Source: JBCCRH01 sp039208045
Lineage (GTDB): Bacteria; Bacteroidota; Bacteroidia; Chitinophagales; Saprospiraceae
DNA: 41,715 bases
Assembly: GCA_039208045.1 (NCBI GenBank)
Contig: JBCCRH010000004.1
Coordinates: forward strand, 1 to 41,715
Direction of reading: 5' to 3'
Each line of letters begins with the position of its first letter. The stretch's first letter is position 1. This document shows, in pieces, positions 8,978-17,400 of this stretch. The position numbers and the translations under genes are program-made. The notes under the pieces were generated by a model. That model saw only the letters and a list, made by a program, of their open reading frames with translations. It made no database searches and was not told the origin of the DNA.

Positions 8978-10885
8978 ATGGCACAGCAAAAAATATATGC
9001 CCTACTCGTCGGAATCAATGATTACCCTGCCCCCGTCCCCCCTCTAGATGGCTGCCTCAATGATGTAAAAGCCATGCAAACGATGTTGGAAAGCCTCGAT
9101 TGGGCAACCGTAGAGCTAGAGGTGCTAACCAATGATCATGCTACCAAACAAGCCATTGCCGATGGCTTTACCCAGCATTTAGCGAAAGCGACCCCTGAGG
9201 ACACGGCCCTGTTTTACTTTTCTGGGCACGGCTCGCAGGAGGAAGCACATGAGGTATTTCGCTATGCCAGGGCAGAGGAAAAGCTGCAATCCGTGATCTG
9301 CTACGATAGTTTGACGAAGGAAGGGGAGGAGCTGGTGTACAACTTTTTGGCCGACAAAGAACTGCGCTACTTGATCCATCAAGTGAGCAAGGGAGGGGGA
9401 GAGCTAGTGACGATATTTGACTGCTGCCACTCCGGGGATAATACGCGGAGTAGCGAAAAAGCCAGGCAGTATCTAGCTGGTAATCAGCTGGATGAACCTT
9501 TTCCAGAACGTGCCTGGGAGCAGTTCCTTTTTGCGAAAGCACTACAACCCCAAGACTTTGCCAAGCAAAAAGTAAGTGAACTTTTGCCGGAAGGCAAGCA
9601 TATACAACTAGCGGCCTGCCTGTCCGATCAGCGGGCTTACGAGCGCGATGGGCAAGGGCTTTTTACGAAGCATTTAGCGGATTTGGTGACCCAGGCAAAT
9701 ACCCCGATTTCATATGCGGATCTGATAGGGGGGCTTCGCCTACGATTGAGTAACGACCAGCGGCAAACGCCTGTAGCGTATGTGCCAAAGGGAGCAGAAA
9801 AACTGGCCTACCAACCTATCTTTGGGCAAAAAGTAGCCATAGCTGGAGGGGGAATTAGTGTAGTGCAATCGGATGGCGAGTGGTTGCTGAATGCAGGGAG
9901 TATAGATGGCATTACGGAAGTGGGAAAATCATTCGCAGTGCAGGACGCGGAGGGCCGAGAGGTATTTACTGCGCAGATTACTTCCATCGGACCTACTCAT
10001 TGCAAATTGACAGTAGCGGAAACGCACATAGGAAAAGGCCCTTATCGAGTAGATTGGAGGAGTATTCGCGCTCAAACAGTGCCTGTTTTTCTGCGCAATG
10101 TCCAAGACCTACAGCCGGTGCAGCAGCACTTGATGGGCTTAGCTGATTTGGTAGAACTTGTGGACGAAGAAGCGCAAGCTTATGCGAGTGTGAGCTGGGA
10201 GGGGCAGCAATTGTGCTTGGCCAAAGCAAGCGCCCCGAAGCAACTACTAGTGCCGCCAATGCCCAGCCAAAACCAAGGTGACCTGAATCGCTTAGTCACC
10301 TACTTGAATCACATTGGCGCATGGCGCTTTTTGCTACAGCTCCAAAATGCACAGAGCGTCTTGCGCACCCAGCAGCCCATCACCTTTGCTGCCTTTGAAG
10401 TGCATCAAGATGGCACGACCACCCCCTTAGATATAGAAAATGGCCATATTCCGATGGCATTTGAAAAGGGGAGTACTGGCACGTATAGTGGGAAATTTAA
10501 GCTACAGCTAAAAAATACAAGTAGGTACCCGCTACATGTAGGTATGCTATACCTGAATATGAATTTTATGGTGTACCCCAATATGCTAGAAGGCGGTGTG
10601 GTATTGCTACAGCCCGGAGAAACCATCTGGATGTATGGAAACGACCCGATTGAGTTGGAACTAGAGCACCAAGTGGTGGCAGACGAGTGGGCGTACAGCA
10701 CGACTTACTTTAAGCTGATTGCCAGCATGCAGCATTTTGATATTACGAAATACGAGCAGCCAGCTTTGCCAAAGCCCCACGAAGATGTCACTCGATTTGG
10801 CCGCTTTATGACCAAGCCCAAAATCGAACTAGATGACTGGTATACGGACTTGTTGACTTTACAATTGAAAAATCCGCATCTGTAG
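8978..10885 (+). CDS. Caspase-family (C14, metacaspase-like) protease with unidentified C-terminal region
   Basis: A 635-residue protein with no signal peptide, so cytoplasmic. Residues 1-280 form a caspase-like p20 domain: an N-terminal ALLVGINDYP strand, catalytic His84 in FSGHGS and catalytic Cys150 in DCCHSG, the classic metacaspase dyad. Such enzymes usually cut after Arg or Lys, but specificity cannot be read here. Residues 290-635 are not recognised with certainty. The part around 490-560 (LQLKNTSRYPLHVGMLYLN, later VVLLQPGETIW) resembles the beta-sandwich of DUF4384-like domains that often follow bacterial caspase domains; this is a weak call. It converges with glgX, 7 bases apart. 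Bacterial caspase-like proteins occur in signalling, cell death and defence, but no NACHT, TIR, sensor or substrate gene lies next to it. Confidence 0.88.
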   Translation: MAQQKIYALLVGINDYPAPVPPLDGCLNDVKAMQTMLESLDWATVELEVLTNDHATKQAIADGFTQHLAKATPEDTALFYFSGHGSQEEAHEVFRYARAEEKLQSVICYDSLTKEGEELVYNFLADKELRYLIHQVSKGGGELVTIFDCCHSGDNTRSSEKARQYLAGNQLDEPFPERAWEQFLFAKALQPQDFAKQKVSELLPEGKHIQLAACLSDQRAYERDGQGLFTKHLADLVTQANTPISYADLIGGLRLRLSNDQRQTPVAYVPKGAEKLAYQPIFGQKVAIAGGGISVVQSDGEWLLNAGSIDGITEVGKSFAVQDAEGREVFTAQITSIGPTHCKLTVAETHIGKGPYRVDWRSIRAQTVPVFLRNVQDLQPVQQHLMGLADLVELVDEEAQAYASVSWEGQQLCLAKASAPKQLLVPPMPSQNQGDLNRLVTYLNHIGAWRFLLQLQNAQSVLRTQQPITFAAFEVHQDGTTTPLDIENGHIPMAFEKGSTGTYSGKFKLQLKNTSRYPLHVGMLYLNMNFMVYPNMLEGGVVLLQPGETIWMYGNDPIELELEHQVVADEWAYSTTYFKLIASMQHFDITKYEQPALPKPHEDVTRFGRFMTKPKIELDDWYTDLLTLQLKNPHL

Positions 10886-10892
10886 TACACCG

Positions 10893-12950
10893 CTATTGCT
10901 CAGCCTGTAATACCACTACCGAACGGCTTTCCACCTGAAGCGTCACTTGCTGTACAGCTGGTGCATTATCCCATTTGAAGTAGTCTTTCCCAAAGTTTGC
11001 AGCAGTATTAATGCGCACACGCCAGGGCTGGCCAGGGGGTAGCGGAAGCTCAAACTCTAAAGGGTCATGGTAGGCATTAACAATCACATACAGCTGGTGG
11101 TCGTAAGCTGGGTTGCTAAGTTGATAGGCTAGGGAGTGCGAGTGGTCGGCCCAATCGGGTTGGAAAAGCTTGGTGCCGTGAAACTGAATGCGCGTGCCTT
11201 CCGTAGTACCGTTCAAATTCCAGAAGACCTCCTCTTGCAAATAGGGCATCTTCAAGTTGAAATCAATGATTTGCCGTACAAAAGAAAACATATCCTTTTG
11301 CTGCTTGGTGAACTTCCAGTTCATCCAACTGATTTCATTATCCTGGCAATAGGCATTGTTGTTGCCATGCTGGGTGCGGCGCACCTCATCGCCCATGAGT
11401 AGCATAGGTGTGCCTTGGGAGAGCATGAGCAGGGTAAAAAAGTTCTTAATTTGTTTGGTACGAAGTGCATTGATTTTTTTGTCCTTAGTAGGGCCTTCAT
11501 GGCCGCTATTCCAGCTGTGGTTATCGTTGTGGCCATCTCGATTGTCTTCGCCATTGGCGAGGTTGTGTTTATAATTGTAAGAAACTAGGTCGTTCATCGT
11601 GAAGCCATCATGGCAGGTCACAAAGTTGATACTTCGATTGGGGTCGCGGATGACCTGTCGGAAAAGGTCTTGGCTAGCAGCAGCGCGCTGGCCCATATTC
11701 CAGGCCATAAATTTATCGCCCTTGACAAAGCTACGAACATCATCTCGGTAGCGACCATTCCACTCGGCCCATTTGTCCCCTACAAAATGCCCGAGCTGGT
11801 AAAGCCCCAAATCCCAAGCTTCGGCAATAAGCTTGGTAGAAGCGAGCTTGGGGTCCGACTCGATTTCCCATAAAATAGGTGGATTTTCAATCGGAGCACC
11901 CCGCTCATCGCGCGATAGTACGGAAGCGAGGTCAAAGCGGAAGCCATCGATATGCAATTCGCATACCCAATAGCGCAGGCAATCCATAATAAAGCGACGC
12001 ATCACGGAGTGGTTGCCATTAAAGGTATTGCCAGTACCGCTGTAATTCTTATAGTATTGCCGATCTGGCGTAAGCATGTAGTAGGCTCGATTTTCGATGC
12101 CTCTAAAGGACAGCGTTGGCCCACGATGATCGCCTTCTGCGGTATGGTTAAACACGACATCCAGGATGACCTCAATATCAGCGGCATGCAGCGCTTTTAC
12201 CATATCCCGAAATTCGTCCAAGATTTCGTGCGGATCATTAGACTGAGCAAAATCTACATGAGGGCAGAAAAAGGCAATGGGGCTGTACCCCCAATAGTTG
12301 GTCAAACTGGGGTCTGGCAGATCGTGCTTGTCGAAGTGCATCACCGGCATGAGCTCTACTGAGGTGACGCCCAATTCTTGGAGGTAGGGTATTTTTTCGA
12401 TGACCCCCCGATAGGTGCCTCTAAGCTCAGGGGCCAGGCCCGAAGTAGCACTTTTGGTAAAGCCACCCACGTGCATCTCATAGATCACCGTTTTAGAAGC
12501 AGGGTGATTGAGCGGCTGATCGCCTTCCCAATCGTATTGCGAGGTATCTACCACCACACTTTTCATGGCATAAGCACAATTATCGCCGGGGCCAATGGCC
12601 TTCTCGCGCACATAGGTGTCTTCTACTACTCCTTTTCCGTAGGGATCAATCAATACTTTTTCAGCATTGAAGCGGTGGCCGGTGGAAAGGTTCGCTGGGC
12701 CGTCGACTCGGTAGGCGTACACTTGGCCTGCTTTGGCGCCTTTTATATGAATGTGCCAGTAGTGAAACGTTCGGTTGGTAGCAGGGTCTAGCTGGAAGGT
12801 TTGGATAGGCTGCCGATGATCTTTAGCATCAAACAGGAGTAATTCCACCCCAGTGGCATTTTTGCTAAAAAGGGAAAAGTTGACACCGCCCTTTTCCAAG
12901 GTAGCGCCCAGGGGATAGCTACGCCCTGTCGTTGCAGTAAAATGACTCAT
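10893..12950 (-). CDS. glgX: Glycogen debranching enzyme GlgX (isoamylase-type, GH13)
   Basis: A 685-residue cytosolic enzyme that hydrolyses alpha-1,6 branches of glycogen or of limit dextrins. An N-terminal CBM48-like domain (about 10-110, GATLEKGGVNFSLFSKNA) precedes the GH13 barrel. Visible motifs are ILDVVFNHT (262-270), GFRFDLAS with nucleophile Asp340, acid/base Glu377 in AEAWD, and VTCHDGFT carrying the third carboxylate. Length and motifs fit GlgX/TreX rather than pullulanase. There is no signal peptide. It lies 33 bases downstream of a small membrane-protein gene on the same strand, probably co-transcribed, and shares substrate logic with pulA and the sugar transporter at 20.6-24.1 kb. 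No glycogen synthase or branching gene is adjacent. Confidence 0.93.
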   Translation of the reverse strand: MSHFTATTGRSYPLGATLEKGGVNFSLFSKNATGVELLLFDAKDHRQPIQTFQLDPATNRTFHYWHIHIKGAKAGQVYAYRVDGPANLSTGHRFNAEKVLIDPYGKGVVEDTYVREKAIGPGDNCAYAMKSVVVDTSQYDWEGDQPLNHPASKTVIYEMHVGGFTKSATSGLAPELRGTYRGVIEKIPYLQELGVTSVELMPVMHFDKHDLPDPSLTNYWGYSPIAFFCPHVDFAQSNDPHEILDEFRDMVKALHAADIEVILDVVFNHTAEGDHRGPTLSFRGIENRAYYMLTPDRQYYKNYSGTGNTFNGNHSVMRRFIMDCLRYWVCELHIDGFRFDLASVLSRDERGAPIENPPILWEIESDPKLASTKLIAEAWDLGLYQLGHFVGDKWAEWNGRYRDDVRSFVKGDKFMAWNMGQRAAASQDLFRQVIRDPNRSINFVTCHDGFTMNDLVSYNYKHNLANGEDNRDGHNDNHSWNSGHEGPTKDKKINALRTKQIKNFFTLLMLSQGTPMLLMGDEVRRTQHGNNNAYCQDNEISWMNWKFTKQQKDMFSFVRQIIDFNLKMPYLQEEVFWNLNGTTEGTRIQFHGTKLFQPDWADHSHSLAYQLSNPAYDHQLYVIVNAYHDPLEFELPLPPGQPWRVRINTAANFGKDYFKWDNAPAVQQVTLQVESRSVVVLQAEQ

Positions 12951-12972
12951 ATCTAAAGATAGTATGGTAGGG

Positions 12973-12988
12973 TTTAGCTTTCGCTAAA
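12973..12988 (-). other. GAAA-loop hairpin over the stop codon of the upstream gene
   Basis: On the minus strand TTTAGC-GAAA-GCTAAA is a perfect 6-bp stem with a GNRA tetraloop. It overlaps the stop codon of the 136-residue membrane-protein gene, and glgX begins 22 bases further on. No T-run follows, so it is more likely a processing or stability element than a terminator. Confidence 0.4.
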
Positions 12989-13394
12989 ATATAGAAGATT
13001 CTTTGCGTCGGCGATCTAATTCTTGTTTGATAATTTTCTCGATCACCGGAGCATGATTAAAGAACTTGTACTTCACAGAAACATAGATGGAGCCTCCTAT
13101 AAAACCGAGGAGTGCAAAAGGAATCAGCGCTAAGAAAAAGTAGCTGACAAAGAGCAGGCTAAAGGTCTGCGATAAAAAGGCAGCAGCAATCCACACCGAG
13201 ATACTGGCTCCGATAACCAGAAGGCGGCGCTTTAACTCATAGACCAAGCTTTTCTTCAACTGCAACTCTCGCAACAGGCGCACCAACTCTTTAGTCGTAT
13301 AATATTCAGGAGAGACTTCTAACAATAACATCAAATGATCATTAGCATCTCGTTCGATTCGTTTTAGTTGCCTGTTGAGGAAGAAATTTTTCAT
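12984..13394 (-). CDS. Small two-helix membrane protein, function unknown
   Basis: 136 residues, not recognised. It has a charged, probably helical N-terminal half (about 1-55, rich in Glu, Arg, Lys and Leu), then two hydrophobic segments (about 60-80 and 84-107) and a basic C-terminal tail (IIKQELDRRRKE). The layout predicts both ends in the cytoplasm. It precedes glgX on the same strand with a 33-base gap. A -7-like promoter element (CAAATATA read on plus) lies 50 bases upstream of the start. No functional statement can be supported. Confidence 0.75.
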   Translation of the reverse strand: MKNFFLNRQLKRIERDANDHLMLLLEVSPEYYTTKELVRLLRELQLKKSLVYELKRRLLVIGASISVWIAAAFLSQTFSLLFVSYFFLALIPFALLGFIGGSIYVSVKYKFFNHAPVIEKIIKQELDRRRKESSIF

Positions 13395-13443
13395 TGGAAT
13401 TGGAACATCATACAGCTTGGAAATGGTACATCTTGCCTACTTA

Positions 13444-13451
13444 CAAATATA
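13444..13451 (-). promoter_or_regulatory. Candidate -7 promoter element for the membrane protein / glgX unit
   Basis: On the minus strand the sequence reads TATATTTG, an exact TAnnTTTG match, placing a start site near 13437 and a leader of about 43 bases. No TTTG is found at the expected -33 distance, so this is a half-supported promoter. Confidence 0.35.
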
Positions 13452-13528
13452 ACGATCTATCTAGTGGGAAATCAATTTTTTTTTGCAAAAAGCAATTTGT
13501 GTTTTAGGATAACTTATATTGGCCGACA

Positions 13529-13544
13529 ATGTTTTAGAAAACAT
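13529..13544. other. 16-bp perfect palindromic hairpin after the porP-like gene
   Basis: ATGTTTT-AG-AAAACAT lies 3 bases beyond the stop of the PorP/SprF-like gene (minus strand). Without a T-run it is a weak terminator candidate or a 3'-end stabiliser. Confidence 0.35.
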
Positions 13545-13547
13545 GCT

Positions 13548-14480
13548 CTAATAATCAACTTCGAACTGATAACCCACTAAAAACTCATACCCAAAGCCCT
13601 GATCGCTCCCCAAGTCGCTATTGAGGTTAAAATTTCCCATCATGCCAATGCGCAACAAGCCATCACCTAGCTCTTTAATAAATCCGCCCTGCACACCCAT
13701 CGTGCCATCGCTCGCCGCAACAGCCCCTAACCAGAAAACGCGCTGCAATTCAAATTTCAGATTGGCAGTGACCAAAAAAACATCCCCCACAAAATTCACC
13801 CATACCGATGGGTCAACAATCAAATCCGAGTAGTCGGATATATTGCGATAGCCAATGACTGCATTGCCATGCAGTTCACGCTGGAAATTGGCCAAATCGC
13901 TAGCTCCATCAAACTTCAATTCGTTAGGTAAAAGCTGCTGCGCAGCAATTCCCGCATAAAAGTGCGAGTAATCATCTCGGTAGTCCGCAGTGGAAGTAAA
14001 AAATAAACCCACCCCTGCATTAAACTGAAAATCAGTATCCTCTCCATTCAAAATCAATTGATCACCTGGATCTTTGGCCTTCACATTGGTAGGGTCGATT
14101 CGGAATTGCCCCATCGTGCCAGATATACCAAGCGATAGTTGTGCATCATCGCCCACACGGAGGCGATAGGCATAGGTAAGCATCGCACTTGTGTGGGTGA
14201 GTGGGCCCGTCACATCGTGCATCAGCACAGCACCGGCAGCCATATTGAGGTTGACAAATGGAAATTGGAAGCGTGCCAGGGCAGTACGTGGCGCCCCCTC
14301 AAAGCCAAACCATTGCTGGCGATAGTTGGCGCCTACTTCCAGGTAGTTCCAGTGGGCGGTCATCCCAGGATTCCAGGCAAAGCCATTATCATAAAAGGCG
14401 CTAGAGTAGGGGAGTTGCTGGGCGCTTAGCGAAATGCCCAAGAATAATAGCGCGATAGTGAGTAGGTACAATGGTTTCAT
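13548..14480 (-). CDS. PorP/SprF-like T9SS outer-membrane protein
   Basis: A 310-residue beta-barrel-type outer-membrane protein of the PorP/SprF family. I chose the ATG at 14480 because it gives a clean signal peptide (MKPLYLLTIALLFLGISLSAQQ); the alternative at 14504 adds eight polar residues and would overlap the upstream gene by 14 bases. Family features are the early QLPYSSAFYDNGFAWNPGMT segment, alternating hydrophobic beta strands and the aromatic C-terminal strand (FLVGYQFEVDY). SprF-like proteins are needed for secretion or surface display of type B cargo encoded next to them in F. johnsoniae. Here the gene starts 10 bases after the stop of exactly such a cargo gene, which supports a dedicated pair. 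Confidence 0.9.
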   Translation of the reverse strand: MKPLYLLTIALLFLGISLSAQQLPYSSAFYDNGFAWNPGMTAHWNYLEVGANYRQQWFGFEGAPRTALARFQFPFVNLNMAAGAVLMHDVTGPLTHTSAMLTYAYRLRVGDDAQLSLGISGTMGQFRIDPTNVKAKDPGDQLILNGEDTDFQFNAGVGLFFTSTADYRDDYSHFYAGIAAQQLLPNELKFDGASDLANFQRELHGNAVIGYRNISDYSDLIVDPSVWVNFVGDVFLVTANLKFELQRVFWLGAVAASDGTMGVQGGFIKELGDGLLRIGMMGNFNLNSDLGSDQGFGYEFLVGYQFEVDY

Positions 14481-14490
14481 GGTCTTATGT

Positions 14491-17400
14491 TTATTCTCGG
14501 ACAATAGTTAATGTACTTTTGATTTCGGCATTTCCGGGTTGTATACGCAGGACATAGAAGTAGACCCCTGCTGGCAGCTCTTGGCCGTTGTTGTTGGTGC
14601 CCTCCCAATCGTTTTCGTAGGTTTTCTGCTGGTAGACGATATTACCCCAGCGGTTAAACACGATCAATTCGTTTTCTTGATATTTGCCTAAGCCATCGAA
14701 TTCCAGAAAGTCATTTTGCCCATCTCCATTGGGCGTAATGATATTGACGGTCTCCACGAAATTATTGGGATTATCAGCGATTAGTACTTGTACCGAATCG
14801 ATTAGGCTACAGCCATTTTCGCCAGTAATTTCTACAATGTAAGTAGTCGTCACCCTTGGCGAAGCCATCGGGTTGGCAATGCCAAGGTCACTCAGCGGAA
14901 AGTCAAGATTTTCTTCCCAGGCATAGCTAATCCCGCCACTGGCGCTAAATTCATAGTCTTGGCCCAATAAAATGCAGGTATCTGGCCCTGCTGTAGCCGC
15001 CGGTGCAGGATCGATCTTGATGGTTACAAAGGCAGAGTCCACGTTGCTAGGGCAGTCGTTACTCACTAGTACTTGGAAAGTGGTAGTTTCGGTAGGGAAA
15101 CCTAGCGGGTCGGCAATATCGCTTTCGCTAATGATGCTATCTGGCACCATCCATTCATACAAGGTACCGCCACTAGCTATGAGTTGGATGGTGTCGCCCT
15201 CACAAGCGGTATTGGTACTGGTTTCAATAGCGGCCGATACAACAGGCAAAATAGTAAGCTGAATAGAATCGCGATCTGTGCAATCGTCTTCATTGCTCAC
15301 TTCTACCCAAAGGATGAGGTCTTGAGGACTAGTAGAGGCCGGGGCCTCAAAATCGATCGCACTGGTGCTTGCTCCGGTAGACCACTGGTAGCTAGCAAAG
15401 GTGCCCGCCTCTATAGTGAGCTGCTCATTGGGGCATAGTTCGAGGCTGTCGCCTAATTCTACCACAGGCCGTTCCAATAGGCCGAGCACGAGGGTATCGG
15501 CAGCAGTACAGCCTTGGGGACTGGTTATTTCCACTGAATAGGTATCTGCTTCGCCTAGACTTCTGGCAAGCTGATTGCTGCCATCTTGCCACTCCGCAGT
15601 ACATTCGGTACAAGCCAGCACAACAGGCAAACTCGTACCCACACAGATACTTGTATCTACCCCCAAATTGAGCGGTGGAGGCGCGAAGGCAGCAACGCTA
15701 GCAGCTCCTTCTCCCATACAATTATCTACACTAGTGACCATCACTCGATAGTCGCCAGGCGTTGTGATGCTTAAGCTGGCACTTTGTGCTGTATCAATCA
15801 GTATTTCATTAAAAAACCATTCAAAGGTAGCGCCTGGGCCGGCGTTGAGCACTAGGGTGTCGTTGGTACAAATGCCCAGGTTAGCACCCAGCGTAGGGTC
15901 GGGAAGTATCCCTTCCGCAATAAGTAAGGTATCGGCAAAACTACAGCCTTGTGCATTAGTAGCACTTACCACATAGGTGCCGCTTTGGTCGGTTTGAAAA
16001 AGATTAGCCGCTCCTTCCTGCACTACCTCCCCATCGATCGTCCAAACCAGTTGTGGGGCATCACTCATCGCCATAAGGAGCAGGGCATCGCCTGCACAAA
16101 GTACCGTATCTTCCCCCAGCTCAACGGTAGGCAGCGGCAGCGCACTAAGCACTAGCGTATCCACAGCCGTACACGCCCCCGCATTTGCAGAAGCAACATA
16201 CACCCCAGGAGAAGTAGCTTCAAATGCCTCCGGTGAGGGAGGTGAAAATGGCGCGCCATCCAGCGTCCACTCAATCGTTGCATCGCTTATATTGGTTTGC
16301 ACCAAAAAGCTGGTATTCGCACAAAAAGAAGCATCCATACCCAAATCCAAAGGCGGACGATCGCCAAGGGTGGCCGTGAATGCGCTGCTAGCACTACAGC
16401 CAGAGCTATTCGAGGCTTCCAGTGCGTAAGTGCCCGCTTCGTTGATCGGCAGCATAGCGCTCGTTGCCCCTATCAATTCCACACCATCTAATGACCAATG
16501 GAATGAATCGGCATCACTCACTGTCACCATCAACACTAAGCTGTCTTCCAAGCAGATAATGGTATCAGCCGGCAAGGCAAAACTTGGAGCAGGAAAAATG
16601 GTCACATTGGTTGTATCTGAACTAGTACAATTATTTTCATCGGTTACCACTACGATATGCTCCCCGCTCATTGCAGGCGAGAAAGAAGCCATAGTTGCCT
16701 CGTCCACTAGCTCCCCATCTACGATCCAGTTAAAGCTCGCTCCAGCATTTCCCGCATCTAGCACCAAAGTAGTATTGGTACATCGAGTAGTATCAGGGCC
16801 AAGGTCAACGACAGGATTGGGAACTTCAGTCACTACAATAAGGTCAGTAGCCGTACAATTTGGCAGATTAGTGGCCACTACCTCGTATTGGCCAGGGCTG
16901 CTAGTGTCCAGCGTTGCATCGCTAGCATCCGCAAGAGGTTCGCCATTTAGCAACCAGCTAAACGTATCAGCCGTAGCATTGGCATTTAACGTAAGTGACC
17001 CCCCCGCACAGAACTGCTGATCAGTCCCCAGCTCCACCGCTGGCAGTGCGCTCACCTCTACCACAATTGTATCTGCACCCACACAATTGGCCCCGCGCAA
17101 AAGCGCTACGCTATAAGTACCCGCCTGATTCGCATTAAGGCCAGGCGCCGTAGCACCAGGGATAGGAGTGCCGTCTAAAAACCATTGAATATCATCCGTA
17201 GCTACACCCGCTTGTAGGGGTACGAATTCACCAGCACAAATCAGCGTATCTGCCCCCAGCGCAATCATTATTTCCCCCTCTTCCCTAAGCATAATGCTAT
17301 CGCTTGCACTACAATTATTGGTATCGGTCACCTCCACCTGATAGCTGCCAGCTGCATCCGCTAATAAGATAGCGGCTGTTTCATCGTCGAGTAAATCGCC

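Noticed and set aside
11136..12791. Several open plus-strand frames across glgX
   Set aside because: They lie antisense to a complete, motif-rich GH13 gene and show no domain features; they are shadow frames.
8978..12950. Caspase and glgX as one functional or defence module
   Set aside because: They are convergent, so not co-transcribed, and GlgX is an ordinary metabolic enzyme; no defence partner is present.
14504..14504. Upstream ATG as the start of the PorP/SprF-like gene
   Set aside because: It adds MSENKHKT before the signal peptide and overlaps the previous gene; ATG 14480 gives a normal signal peptide.
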